Shown one piece after another: positions 1 to 11,092 of a DNA stretch of 64,000 bases. Location of the stretch: assembly GCA_016212085.1 (NCBI GenBank), contig JACRHL010000016.1, positions 105,877 to 169,876 on the forward strand, read 5' to 3'. The notes under the pieces are model-generated. The model had not been told where the DNA came from and made no database searches. It saw only the letters and a list, made by a program, of their open reading frames with translations. The DNA is from Nitrospirota bacterium (GTDB lineage Bacteria; Nitrospirota; JACRHL01). The position numbers were made by a program, and so were the translations under genes. Position 1 is the stretch's first letter; the number at the start of each line of letters is the position of its first letter.

Positions 1-272
1 GCCGAGGCCTACGGCGCCCTGGGGCTGCGCGCCACCAAGCCGAGCGAGGTGGAGGGCGTGCTGCTGGCGGCGTTCCGGCACAAGGGGCCGGTGGTGGTGG
101 ACATCCTCACCGACCCGATGGAGAACGTGTACCCCATGGTGCCGGCGGGCGCGGCCAACCACCAGATGGTGTTCTGCGATCCGGACCAGACCCCGGGCGC
201 GGGCCTCAAACAGAAGGACGGCCAGGGGGCGAAGACGCCACCGCTCCCGTTGACAGGCGGCGGCGCGAGGCC

Positions 273-276
<4 letters not shown>
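1..276 (+). CDS. ilvB: acetolactate synthase large subunit, C-terminal fragment
   Basis: The window opens inside this gene in frame 1; about 91 C-terminal codons remain. The visible part reads through the end of the third thiamine-diphosphate enzyme domain, including the stretch VVDILTDPMENVYPMVPAGA, which is typical of the extreme C-terminus of acetohydroxyacid synthase catalytic subunits. The enzyme condenses pyruvate with pyruvate or 2-oxobutyrate in branched-chain amino acid synthesis. The TGA stop overlaps the ATG of the regulatory subunit gene (ATGA), so the two are translationally coupled. Identity rests on this short piece plus the ilvN-ilvC context. Confidence 0.9.
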
Positions 277-1830
<1,554 letters not shown>

Positions 1831-1852
1831 GGCCGGTGCGACAAGGGCCCGC

Positions 1853-2494
1853 ATGAAGACCACCGCTCAGGGGGCATTGATCGCCCGCGAGGGCTATCCG
1901 TTCATCGCCCTCGCGGCCGGCCTGTGTCTGACGGCCTATCTGGCCTGCTGGGCCTACACGGCGGTATTGCTGTTCGCCCTCACGGTGTGGGTGGTGTGGT
2001 TCTTCCGCAACCCGCCGCGCATCGTGCCCGAGGGCGAGAACCTGGTGATCTGCCCGGCGGACGGCCGCGTGCTGGACGTGATCCCGGACCCCACCCGCGA
2101 TGGCGAGGGGGTGCGGGTGGCGATCTTCATGAATGTCTTCAACGTGCACGTGAACCGCCTGCCCGTGTCCGGCGAGGTGGTGGCGACGGAGTACATCCCC
2201 GGCAGCTTCATCAACGCCAGCTTCGACAAGGCCAGCGAGCAGAACGAGCGCAACCGCATCACCATGATCACGCCGCGGGGCCACCGGGTGGTGTTCGTGC
2301 AGATCGCCGGGCTGGTGGCGCGGCGCATCGTGAGTTGGGCGCGCTCGGGGATGTACGGCGCGGCGGGTGATATATTTGGGCTGATCCGCTTTGGTTCGCG
2401 GGTGGACGTCCACCTGCCCGATGGCACGGAGATCTGGGTGCGCGCGGGTCAGCGTGTCACCGCCGGCGAAACGGTCCTTGGGAGGCTTCCATGA
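1853..2494 (+). CDS. psd: phosphatidylserine decarboxylase proenzyme (short type)
   Basis: 213 residues, matching the short archaeal/bacterial PSD-A type. Two hydrophobic segments lie at about residues 15-45, followed by RNPPRIVPEGENLVICPADG. The self-cleavage site is in the FGSRVDV segment near residue 180; in this family the serine becomes the pyruvoyl group of the alpha chain. It converts phosphatidylserine to phosphatidylethanolamine at the inner membrane. The stop overlaps the pssA start (ATGA), so the two consecutive steps of phosphatidylethanolamine synthesis are coupled. The ilv-psd-pss arrangement recurs in several proteobacterial groups. Confidence 0.95.
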   Translation: MKTTAQGALIAREGYPFIALAAGLCLTAYLACWAYTAVLLFALTVWVVWFFRNPPRIVPEGENLVICPADGRVLDVIPDPTRDGEGVRVAIFMNVFNVHVNRLPVSGEVVATEYIPGSFINASFDKASEQNERNRITMITPRGHRVVFVQIAGLVARRIVSWARSGMYGAAGDIFGLIRFGSRVDVHLPDGTEIWVRAGQRVTAGETVLGRLP

Positions 2495-3240
2495 TGGAAC
2501 CGATGCACGCGAGGCGCCGCGGGGTCTACCTGATCCCCAACCTGCTCACCACCTGCAACCTGATCGCCGGGTTCTACTGCCTGGTGGCGGCCTACCACGG
2601 CAAGTTCGAGCATGCGGCGTTCGCCATCGTGGCGGCGGGCATCTTCGACATCCTCGACGGCCGGGTGGCGCGCGCCATGGGCGGCGGCAGCCGCTTCGGC
2701 GTGGAATACGACTCGCTGGCGGACCTGATCTCGTTCGGCCTGGCGCCGGCGTTCCTCATGTATTCCTGGGCGCTGGAGGCGTTCGGCCGGGTGGGGTGGG
2801 TGGCCGCCTGCCTGTACGTGATCTGCGCCGCCCTGAGGCTGGCCCGCTACAACGTGAGCCAGGAGGACCCCACCACCAAGGCCGCCATGTTCACCGGACT
2901 GCCTAGCCCGGGCGCCGCGGGCATGATCTGCAGCATCGTGTTGTTCGAATCGAAGTACGGGATGTTCGGCAAGGCCATGCCCATGGTGGCGCTGGTGCTG
3001 GTGTTCGTGCTGGCGTTCCTGCTGGTGAGCACGGTGCCCTATGGCCGGGGCACCTCCAGCGAGCCCCACCCGTTCCTGAACCTGGTCTCCGGCGTCCTGG
3101 TGCTGGTGGCGGTGGTGGCCGAGCCGCACCTGGTGCTGTTCCTGATCGGCATCGCCTACACCGGTTCCGGCCTGCTGCGCTGGGCCTGGATGCGCCAGAA
3201 GGCGGCGCGGGGCGCCTCCACCGGCTACGGGGGGAACTGA
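2491..3240 (+). CDS. pssA: CDP-diacylglycerol--serine O-phosphatidyltransferase
   Basis: 249 residues, multipass membrane protein of the CDP-alcohol phosphatidyltransferase family. The diagnostic motif D-G-x2-A-R-x8-G-x3-D-x3-D is complete, from DGRVAR to YDSLAD at about residues 53-75. About eight hydrophobic segments are visible. It makes phosphatidylserine from CDP-diacylglycerol and serine, the substrate for the upstream Psd. The chosen ATG overlaps the psd stop by 4 bases and has GGAGG upstream. The C-terminal tail is short and basic. Confidence 0.95.
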   Translation: MMEPMHARRRGVYLIPNLLTTCNLIAGFYCLVAAYHGKFEHAAFAIVAAGIFDILDGRVARAMGGGSRFGVEYDSLADLISFGLAPAFLMYSWALEAFGRVGWVAACLYVICAALRLARYNVSQEDPTTKAAMFTGLPSPGAAGMICSIVLFESKYGMFGKAMPMVALVLVFVLAFLLVSTVPYGRGTSSEPHPFLNLVSGVLVLVAVVAEPHLVLFLIGIAYTGSGLLRWAWMRQKAARGASTGYGGN

Positions 3241-3276
3241 CGCCCCCTCGTGTTGGTGTGTCATGCCAATCCGTTC

Positions 3277-3305
3277 TTGACCCGTTCGGCGCGCTCTTCT
3301 AACAT
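3277..3305 (+). promoter_or_regulatory. sigma-70-type promoter for rpiB-glyA
   Basis: TTGACC at 3277-3282 and TAACAT at 3300-3305, separated by exactly 17 bases, in the 111-base gap between pssA and rpiB. A transcript would begin near 3312, about 40 bases before the rpiB ATG. No glycine-riboswitch core is visible in the short leader. Confidence 0.6.
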
Positions 3306-3351
3306 GCGTGTGCGCGTCTGGCGCCCCACCCTTTGACCCGAGACCTTCCCG

Positions 3352-3809
3352 ATGGTTTCCGACCGGCCCATTGCCATCGCCTCCGACCACGGCGGCCTGG
3401 ACCTCAAGAACCAGGTGGTGCGCCTGTTGCAGGACGATCTGGGCCTGAAGGTGGACGACATGGGCGCCTTCTCCGACGAGTCGGTGGACTATCCCGACTA
3501 CGGCATGCTGGTGGCCAGGGCGGTCTCCACCGGCCAGGCGGACCGGGGCATCCTGATCTGCGGCACCGGCATCGGCATGTCGATCATCGCCAACAAGTTT
3601 GCCGGCGTGCGCGCCGCCCTCTGCCACAACGCCGACACCGCCCGCCTGAGCCGCGAGCACAACGACGCCAACATCCTCGTGCTGGGTGGCCGGGTGCTGA
3701 GCGGCGAACTGGCGCGGGAGATGGTGCGCATCTGGTTCAACACGCCCTTTGAGGGCGGCCGCCACAAGCGCCGGATCGACAAGATCCGCGAACTCGAAGA
3801 ACACTGCTG

Positions 3810-3810
<1 letters not shown>
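3352..3810 (+). CDS. rpiB: ribose 5-phosphate isomerase B
   Basis: 152 residues, full length for RpiB/LacAB. The N-terminus carries [14 protein letters not shown] with the phosphate-binding Asp-His. The catalytic cysteine is in [15 protein letters not shown] (about residue 68), and [15 protein letters not shown] contains the histidine that opens the sugar ring. It interconverts ribose 5-phosphate and ribulose 5-phosphate. The stop overlaps the glyA start by one base (TGATG). The rpiB-glyA-nrdR order is common in proteobacteria. Confidence 0.96.
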
Positions 3811-5039
<1,229 letters not shown>

Positions 5040-5118
5040 TCCGGCCGGTCGGCGCGGCATGGTGCCGCGCCCCGGGGAAACCTGACAGGAGGCCCGACGG
5101 AGGCGCCCCACGGCAGCC

Positions 5119-5577
5119 ATGAGATGCCCGTTTTGCAGTTACCCCGAGGACAAGGTGGTGGACTCCCGCAGCAGCCGGGAGGGGCGTGAAATCCGCCGCC
5201 GCCGCGAGTGCCTACGGTGCGGCCGCCGCTTCACCACCTATGAGCGCCTCGAAAGCCAATCCCCCCTGGTGGTCAAGAAGGACGGCACCCGCGTGCCGTT
5301 CGACCGGGCCAAGGTGCTGGCCGGCATGGTGCGCGCCTGCGAGAAGCGCCCGGTGGCCATGTCGGACCTGGAGGCGGTGGTGAACCGCATCGAGCAGGCG
5401 GTGCAGGACCAGCCGGAATCCGAGGTGTCGTCGCGCTTCATCGGCGAGCAGGTGATGGACGCCCTCTACCGCCTGGACCAGGTGGCCTACGTGCGCTTCG
5501 CCTCCGTGTACCGGGAGTTCAAGGACGTCAACGCGTTCATGGACGAGGTGAAAACCCTGCTGCGCCACGACCGTTGA
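5119..5577 (+). CDS. nrdR: transcriptional repressor NrdR
   Basis: 152 residues, normal length. The N-terminal zinc ribbon has CPFC (Cys3, Cys6) and CLRCGRRF, followed by an ATP-cone domain starting at PLVVKKDGTRVPFDRAKV. In the family NrdR senses ATP/dATP and represses ribonucleotide reductase genes by binding NrdR boxes. It sits 79 bases after glyA with its own AGGAGG-like region, a frequent glyA-nrdR pairing. Confidence 0.96.
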   Translation: MRCPFCSYPEDKVVDSRSSREGREIRRRRECLRCGRRFTTYERLESQSPLVVKKDGTRVPFDRAKVLAGMVRACEKRPVAMSDLEAVVNRIEQAVQDQPESEVSSRFIGEQVMDALYRLDQVAYVRFASVYREFKDVNAFMDEVKTLLRHDR

Positions 5578-5596
5578 CGGACGCATCATCGCCAGC

Positions 5597-6931
5597 ATGA
5601 TCCAACTGTTCCGATCCTTCCTGGGCGGCATCCACCCCGACTACCGCAAGGAGATGAGCGCCGCCGCCCCGGTGCGCGACCTGCCCCTGCCGGAGCGGGT
5701 GGCGGTGCCGCTGATCCAGCACATCGGCATGCCCTGCGAGCCGCTGGTGACGGTGGGCGACAGGGTGCTCACCGGGCAACCCATCGGCGACGCCCAGGGG
5801 CTGATGAAGGCGCGGGCGCACGCCACCGTGTCGGGCACGGTGACGGCCATCGCCCTGCTCCCGCACCCCAGCGGCCGCGAGGTGCCCGCCGTGGTGATCG
5901 AGTCCGACGGCGCCGACGAGTGGGTGGCCCTGGAGCCCTGCCCGGACTACCTGGAACAGCCCGCCGCCACCCTGCTCGCGCGCATCGCCGACGCGGGCAT
6001 CGTGGGGCTGGGCGGCGCGTCGTTCCCCACCCGCGTGAAGCTGTCGCCGCCGGCGGAGCACCGCCTGGACACCCTGATCGTCAACGGCGCCGAATGCGAG
6101 CCCTACCTGACCGCCGACCACCGGCTGATGGTGGAGGAGGCGCCGCGCGTGGCGGAGGGGATCCGCGTCATCGCCCGCATCCTGGGGGTGGAGCGCGTGA
6201 TCGTGGGCATCGAGGACAACAAGCCCGACGCCATCCGGGCCATGCGGGCCGCCCTGGCCGCCAGCGACCGCCCGGTGACCCTGGGGGTGCTGCCCACCAA
6301 GTATCCGCAAGGGGGCGAAAAGCAGCTCATCGCCGCCCTCACCGGGCGCGAGGTGCCCAGCGGCGGCCTGCCCATGGACGTGGGGGTGGTGGTGCACAAC
6401 GTGGGCACCGCGGCGGCGGTGCGCGACGCGGTGTGCCTGGGCAGGCCGCTGGTGGAGCGCATCGTCACCGTGACCGGCGAGGGCATCGCCCGCCCCGGCA
6501 ACGCCCGGGTGCGCCTGGGAACCCCGGCCCGGGTGCTGGTGGAGGCCTTCGGCGGCACGGTGGGCGACGTGGGCAAGGTGGTGTTCGGCGGCCCCATGAT
6601 GGGGGTGGCCCAATACAACCTGGACGTGCCGGTGGTGAAGGGCACCTCGGGCATCCTGGTGATCCCCAAGGACGGGATCGACGCGGGGACCATCCGCCCC
6701 TGCATCCGGTGCAGCGCCTGCATCGAGGTGTGCCCCATCGGGCTGTTGCCCAACATGATTTCGGTGTGCGCCGAGCGCGGCGCGTTCACGGACAGCCAGC
6801 GGTTCCACCCCTTCGACTGCATCGAGTGCGGCTGCTGCTCCTACGTGTGCCCGTCGTACCGGCCGCTGGTGCAGATGATCCGCTTCGCCAAGTCCGAGGT
6901 GCGCGCCATCAAGCAGAAGGAGCACCACTAG
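5597..6931 (+). CDS. rnfC: Rnf electron transport complex subunit C
   Basis: 444 residues. The family order is complete: an N-terminal barrel-sandwich part (FLGGIHPDYRKEM), an NADH/FMN-binding central domain with GLGGASFPTRVK and VNGAECEPYLTADH, and a C-terminal soluble ferredoxin domain with CIRCSACIEVCP and CIECGCCSYVCP (two 4Fe-4S clusters, about residues 370-425). RnfC is the peripheral subunit exchanging electrons with NAD(H). It opens an rnfCDGEAB cluster. nrdR ends 19 bases upstream, so it may be cotranscribed. It lacks the long alanine/lysine-rich tail of enterobacterial RsxC. Confidence 0.96.
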   Translation: MIQLFRSFLGGIHPDYRKEMSAAAPVRDLPLPERVAVPLIQHIGMPCEPLVTVGDRVLTGQPIGDAQGLMKARAHATVSGTVTAIALLPHPSGREVPAVVIESDGADEWVALEPCPDYLEQPAATLLARIADAGIVGLGGASFPTRVKLSPPAEHRLDTLIVNGAECEPYLTADHRLMVEEAPRVAEGIRVIARILGVERVIVGIEDNKPDAIRAMRAALAASDRPVTLGVLPTKYPQGGEKQLIAALTGREVPSGGLPMDVGVVVHNVGTAAAVRDAVCLGRPLVERIVTVTGEGIARPGNARVRLGTPARVLVEAFGGTVGDVGKVVFGGPMMGVAQYNLDVPVVKGTSGILVIPKDGIDAGTIRPCIRCSACIEVCPIGLLPNMISVCAERGAFTDSQRFHPFDCIECGCCSYVCPSYRPLVQMIRFAKSEVRAIKQKEHH

Positions 6932-6959
6932 GGGCCTTTCCCCGCCGTGGCACCCAGAC

Positions 6960-8048
6960 GTGAGCGAGGAGACCCCCACCCCAACCCCCGGCGTGGCGCC
7001 GGGGCCCAGGCCGGCACGGCCGGCGGCCGCCGCCAAGGCCGGACGCGAGGCGGAGCCGGAGTACACCCTGTCGTCGTCGCCCCACGTGCGGCGCCGGGTG
7101 AGCATCCGTTCCGTCATGGCCGACGTGCTGATCGCCCTGGCCCCGGCCACCCTGGTGGGGCTGTGGTTCTTCGGGGTCCATGCCCTGTTCGTGGTGGCGT
7201 TGTGCGTGGGCGCCTGCGTGCTGGTGGAGGTGGCCGCCCAGCGCATGCGCGGCCAGAAGGTGACGGTGGACGACCTGAGCGCCGCGGTCACCGGCCTGCT
7301 GCTGGCCATGACCATGCCCCCCCGCGCCGAGTGGTGGCTGTGCCTGATCGGGGCGCTGGCCGCCATCGGCCTGGCCAAGCACGCCTTTGGCGGGCTGGGC
7401 TACAATCCCTTCAACCCGGCCCTGTTCGCGCGGGTGGTGCTGCTCATCTCGTTCCCGGCGCAGATGACCTCGTTCTACACCCCCACCCCCCTGGGGCTGG
7501 ACGCGGTGAGCACGGCCACCCCCTTGAACCAGCTCCAGGAGGCGCGCATCCGCGGCCTGGGGCTGGGCGACACGGCGGATTTCGACCTGACCGCGGCGTT
7601 CCTGGGCAACATGCCCGGCTCCCTGGGCGAAACCTCGGCCCTGGCGATCCTGCTGGGGGGGCTGTACCTGCTGTGGCGCGGCCACGTGCGCTGGGACATC
7701 CCGGTGAGCATGCTGGGCACCATCGCCCTGGTGTCGGGCATCTTCTGGTGGCTCGACCCGAGCCGCTACCAGTCGCCGTGGTTCCACCTGTGCACCGGCG
7801 GCGTGATGCTGGCGGCGTGGTTCATGGCGACGGACATGGTCACGTCGCCCCTCACCGTCCGGGGCAAGGTGATCTTCGGGGTGGGGTGCGGCCTGTTGAC
7901 CATCGTCATCCGCCTGTGGGGCGGCTATGCGGAGGCGGTGTCGTTCGGCATCCTGCTCATGAACGCGGCGGTGCCCATCATCGACCGCTACACGGCGCCG
8001 CGCCTGTATGGCAGCGGGCGCGCGCCCCGGCGGGGGCCGGCCCGGTGA
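6960..8048 (+). CDS. rnfD: Rnf electron transport complex subunit D
   Basis: 362 residues from a GTG start. After a 33-residue Pro/Ala-rich hydrophilic leader comes the conserved YTLSSSPHVRRRVSIRSVM, then about ten membrane segments. VSTATPLNQ (Thr about 187) matches the site where RnfD carries covalently bound FMN through a phosphoester to threonine. The leader is longer than usual, but no better in-frame start lies near the conserved region. The TGA overlaps the GTG of rnfG (GTGA). Confidence 0.94.
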   Translation: MSEETPTPTPGVAPGPRPARPAAAAKAGREAEPEYTLSSSPHVRRRVSIRSVMADVLIALAPATLVGLWFFGVHALFVVALCVGACVLVEVAAQRMRGQKVTVDDLSAAVTGLLLAMTMPPRAEWWLCLIGALAAIGLAKHAFGGLGYNPFNPALFARVVLLISFPAQMTSFYTPTPLGLDAVSTATPLNQLQEARIRGLGLGDTADFDLTAAFLGNMPGSLGETSALAILLGGLYLLWRGHVRWDIPVSMLGTIALVSGIFWWLDPSRYQSPWFHLCTGGVMLAAWFMATDMVTSPLTVRGKVIFGVGCGLLTIVIRLWGGYAEAVSFGILLMNAAVPIIDRYTAPRLYGSGRAPRRGPAR

Positions 8049-8599
8049 CGCGCCTGGTGCTGGCGCTGATGGTGGTGTGCGTGATCGGCGCGGTGATCCT
8101 GGCGGGCACCGACCGCATCACCCAGGGCCCCATCGCCGAGCAGAAACGGCGCGAGATCGTGCGCAGCCTCGACAGCGTGCTGCCGCCCCACTCCAACGCC
8201 CCGGACCAGGACACCCGGGTGATCCGGCCGGAGGGCGGCAAGGAGATGACCCTCTACCTGGCCAGGCGGGATGGCGCCTGGGTCGGCACCGCGATGGTGG
8301 TCACGGCGCCGGACGGCTATTCGGGCAACATCGACGTGATGGTGGGCATCGACCGCGCCGGGGCCATTGCCGGCGTGGCCATCCTGGCCCACGCGGAAAC
8401 GCCGGGCCTGGGCGACAAGATCATCACGGACCCGCGCTGGCTGCCCGCGTTGCGCGGCCGTACCCTGGACAACACCCACTGGGCGGTGAAGAAGGACGGC
8501 GGCGACGTGGACCAGTTCACCGGCGCCACCATCACCCCGCGCGCGGTGACCGGGGCGGTGAGGCGCGCCCTGGAAATCTGCCGGGAGTACTGCGGTTAG
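8045..8599 (+). CDS. rnfG: Rnf electron transport complex subunit G (flavoprotein)
   Basis: 184 residues from a GTG that overlaps the rnfD stop. There is one N-terminal membrane helix (residues 4-21), then a periplasmic FMN-binding domain. QFTGATITPRAV near residue 162 is the family's flavinylation motif (S/T-G-A-T), where FMN is attached to the threonine by the ApbE transferase. AHAETPGLGDKI is also conserved. The transmembrane flavoprotein relays electrons within the complex. The reading frame stays open well upstream, but only this start agrees with the family. Confidence 0.94.
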   Translation: MTRLVLALMVVCVIGAVILAGTDRITQGPIAEQKRREIVRSLDSVLPPHSNAPDQDTRVIRPEGGKEMTLYLARRDGAWVGTAMVVTAPDGYSGNIDVMVGIDRAGAIAGVAILAHAETPGLGDKIITDPRWLPALRGRTLDNTHWAVKKDGGDVDQFTGATITPRAVTGAVRRALEICREYCG

Positions 8600-8667
8600 C
8601 GGCCCCGTCCAACCCGGTGGCGCGCGGGCAGGCTCAACCCCGGTGCCGGACCCGCCGACGGGATTCC

Positions 8668-8696
8668 TTGTGCGGCGGCCGGGCCGCGTTTACATT
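8668..8696 (+). promoter_or_regulatory. possible internal promoter before rnfEAB
   Basis: TTGTGC (8668-8673), a 17-base spacer and TACATT (8691-8696) lie in the 150-base gap between rnfG and rnfE. The match is weak (3/6 and 4/6), but this is the only long gap in the cluster. Confidence 0.3.
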
Positions 8697-8749
8697 GGAT
8701 TGAGCGCGCCGCGCCACCCCGGCGGCGTAAACCCCATTGGGATTGCCTG

Positions 8750-9448
8750 ATGCAGCCCGAGACCACAACCCCGCCCCGCCCCGCCCACATGGGCGACGTG
8801 GCCGTGCTGCCGCCGGGCGCCCTGCCGGAGGCGCGGCCCGCCACCAGTGCGCGCGAACTGGCGGCGGACTTCACCCGCGGCATCTGGCGCGAGAACGCGG
8901 TCTTCAAGCAGATGCTGGGCCTGTGCCCGTCCCTGGCGGTGACCACCTCCGCCGTGAACGGCATGGCCATGGGGCTGGCCACCCTGGTGGTGGTCGCGAT
9001 GTCCAACGCCAGCGTGTCCGCCGTCCGCAACCTGATTCCGGGCAGCGTGCGCATCCCCGCCTTCGTCGTCATCATCGCCACCTTCGTCACGGTGGTGGAC
9101 CTGACCATGAACGCCTTCGCCCACGAACTGCACAAGACGCTGGGGCTGTTCATCCCGCTGATCGTGGTGAACTGCATCGTGCTCGGCCGCGCCGACGCCT
9201 TCGCCTGCAAGCGCCCGCTGCCGCGCGCGGTCTGTGACGGCCTGGGGGCGGGCACCGGCTTCACCCTGGCGCTGGTGGTCCTGGGTAGCGTGCGTGAGCT
9301 GGTGGGGTTTGGCACCGTGTTCGGCGTTTCCGTGTTCGGCGCGGCGTACCCGCCGTTCCTGCTGTTCATCCTGCCGCCGGGGGCGTTCATCGTCATGGGG
9401 CTGATGCTGGCGGGCGTGAACCGGCTGCAAAGCCGGATGGGGGGGTGA
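8750..9448 (+). CDS. rnfE: Rnf electron transport complex subunit E
   Basis: 232 residues. The first ~40 residues are hydrophilic and not conserved (PETTTPPRPAHMGDVAVLPP); the family sequence starts at DFTRGIWRENAVFKQMLGLC. Six membrane helices follow, with LGLCPSLAVTTS and VNCIVLGRADAFA, including the half-membrane cysteines that hold an intramembrane iron site shared with RnfA. The extended N-terminus is unusual, but the ATG at 8750 is the first plausible start. rnfA follows after 3 bases. Confidence 0.93.
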   Translation: MQPETTTPPRPAHMGDVAVLPPGALPEARPATSARELAADFTRGIWRENAVFKQMLGLCPSLAVTTSAVNGMAMGLATLVVVAMSNASVSAVRNLIPGSVRIPAFVVIIATFVTVVDLTMNAFAHELHKTLGLFIPLIVVNCIVLGRADAFACKRPLPRAVCDGLGAGTGFTLALVVLGSVRELVGFGTVFGVSVFGAAYPPFLLFILPPGAFIVMGLMLAGVNRLQSRMGG

Positions 9449-9451
9449 CCG

Positions 9452-10036
9452 GTGGCCGGTGAGCTTGCCCTGATCGCCGTCAGCGCCATGCTGGTGAACA
9501 ACTTCGTGCTGGCGCGCTTTCTGGGAGTGTGCCCGTTCCTGGGCGTGTCGCGCAAGACCGAGTCGGCCCTGGGCATGGGCGCGGCGGTGATGTTCGTGAT
9601 GACCGTGGCCAGCCTGGTCACCTGGCTCATCCAGCGCCTGGTGCTGGTGCCGTTCCACCTGGAGTATCTGCAAACCATCACCTACATCCTGGTGATCGCC
9701 GCGCTGGTGCAACTGGTGGAGATGGTGGTGCAGAAGACCAGCCCGGTGCTGTACCAGGCGCTGGGTATCTTCTTGCCGCTCATCACCACCAACTGCGCCA
9801 TCCTGGGGGTGGCCATCCTGGTGCAGCAGAAGGCCTACGGCTTTTTGGAGACGCTCACCTTCGCGATGGCGGCCTCGGCGGGCTTTGGCCTGGCGCTGGT
9901 GCTGCTGGCGGGCATCCGCGAGTCGCTGGAGCTGGCGTTCGTGCCCAAGGCGTTCCAGGGCAACGCCATCGTGCTGGTGGCGGCGGGCATGCTGTCGCTG
10001 GCGTTCATGGGCTTCTCGGGCCTGGTGCGAGGCTAG
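9452..10036 (+). CDS. rnfA: Rnf electron transport complex subunit A
   Basis: 194 residues from GTG, normal length, six hydrophobic helices. Conserved segments are VNNFVLARFLGVCPFLGVS and LITTNCAILGVAI, each with the cysteine that coordinates the RnfA/RnfE intramembrane iron centre. It is homologous to NqrE and RnfE. It lies 3 bases after rnfE and 5 before rnfB. Confidence 0.96.
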   Translation: MAGELALIAVSAMLVNNFVLARFLGVCPFLGVSRKTESALGMGAAVMFVMTVASLVTWLIQRLVLVPFHLEYLQTITYILVIAALVQLVEMVVQKTSPVLYQALGIFLPLITTNCAILGVAILVQQKAYGFLETLTFAMAASAGFGLALVLLAGIRESLELAFVPKAFQGNAIVLVAAGMLSLAFMGFSGLVRG

Positions 10037-10041
10037 CCCGG

Positions 10042-11091
10042 ATGCTGGCGGCGATCCTGACACTGGGCGGCATGGGGGCCGTGGCCGGCCTGGGGCTGGG
10101 CCTGGCGGCGAAGCGGTTCGCCGTGGAGGTGGACGCCCGCCTCGAGGGGCTGCTGGGCGCCCTGCCGGGCATCAACTGCGGCGCCTGCGGCTACGCGGGC
10201 TGCCGCCCCTGCGCGGACGCCATCAACCTTGGCCGGGCGGGGGTGAACGCCTGTCCGGTGGGCGGGCAGGAGACGGTCATCGCCCTGGCCGCCATCATGG
10301 GCGTGGAGGCGGTGGACGCGGTGCGGCAGGTGGCGCGCGTCTTCTGCACCGGCGGCGTGGCGGAGGCGCGGCGCGCGTTCCAGTACCAGGGGCTGGACGA
10401 CTGCAACGCGGCGGTATTGGTGTCCGGCGGCGGCAAGGCGTGCGTGTTCGGCTGCCTGGGCCTGGGCTCGTGCGTGACCGCCTGCCCCTACGACGCCATG
10501 TACATGAACGCCAACGCCGTCCCGGTGGTGATCGACGGCAGGTGTACCGGCTGCACCCTGTGCGCCCCCGCCTGCCCCAAGGACCTGATCGACATGGTAC
10601 CGGCCACCGCCAGCGTGCAGATCCTCTGCAGCTCCACCCACAAGGGGTCGGAGGTGAAGAAGGTCTGCACCGTGGGCTGCATCGCCTGCGACATCTGCGT
10701 GAAGGTCTGCCCCTACGAGGCGATCACCATCAACGCCTTTCTGGCCGAGATCGACCACAATCGGTGCACCAACTGCGGCCTGTGCGTGGCCAAGTGCCCG
10801 GACGACACCATCCTCGACTTCAGCGGCGTGCGCCCCAGGAGCTTCATCCTGGTTGAGCCGTGCACGGGCTGCACCTGGTGCCGCGACGTGTGCCCCACCA
10901 ACGCCATCAGCGGCGAGCAGGACCGGCCGCACGTGGTGGCCCCGGAAAAGTGCATCGGCTGCTACCTGTGCAAGGACATCTGCCCCGAGGACGCGGTGGA
11001 GATGCGCGGGCCCGACGTGTACCGCCTGCCTGGGGTGTGGGTGACGGCGGAGCCGGTGCCCAACCGGCTGACCCTGGTAAATATCCGCTAA
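10042..11091 (+). CDS. rnfB: Rnf electron transport complex subunit B, extended polyferredoxin form
   Basis: 349 residues, against about 190 for E. coli RsxB. An N-terminal membrane helix is followed by the NCGACGYAGC cluster domain. Six further four-cysteine sets follow: CVFGCLGLGSCVTACP, CTGCTLCAPACP, CIACDICVKVCP, CTNCGLCVAKCP, CTGCTWCRDVCP and CIGCYLCKDICP. Seven 4Fe-4S clusters are therefore predicted. The first four resemble clostridial RnfB; the last two form an additional C-terminal pair. RnfB accepts electrons from ferredoxin. The stop is 1 base from the converging nagZ stop. No frameshift or fusion seam is visible. Confidence 0.94.
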   Translation: MLAAILTLGGMGAVAGLGLGLAAKRFAVEVDARLEGLLGALPGINCGACGYAGCRPCADAINLGRAGVNACPVGGQETVIALAAIMGVEAVDAVRQVARVFCTGGVAEARRAFQYQGLDDCNAAVLVSGGGKACVFGCLGLGSCVTACPYDAMYMNANAVPVVIDGRCTGCTLCAPACPKDLIDMVPATASVQILCSSTHKGSEVKKVCTVGCIACDICVKVCPYEAITINAFLAEIDHNRCTNCGLCVAKCPDDTILDFSGVRPRSFILVEPCTGCTWCRDVCPTNAISGEQDRPHVVAPEKCIGCYLCKDICPEDAVEMRGPDVYRLPGVWVTAEPVPNRLTLVNIR

Positions 11092-11092
11092 T

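Noticed and set aside
3241..3351. Glycine riboswitch before rpiB-glyA
   Set aside because: The gap is only 111 bases and mostly promoter; no paired aptamer cores are visible.
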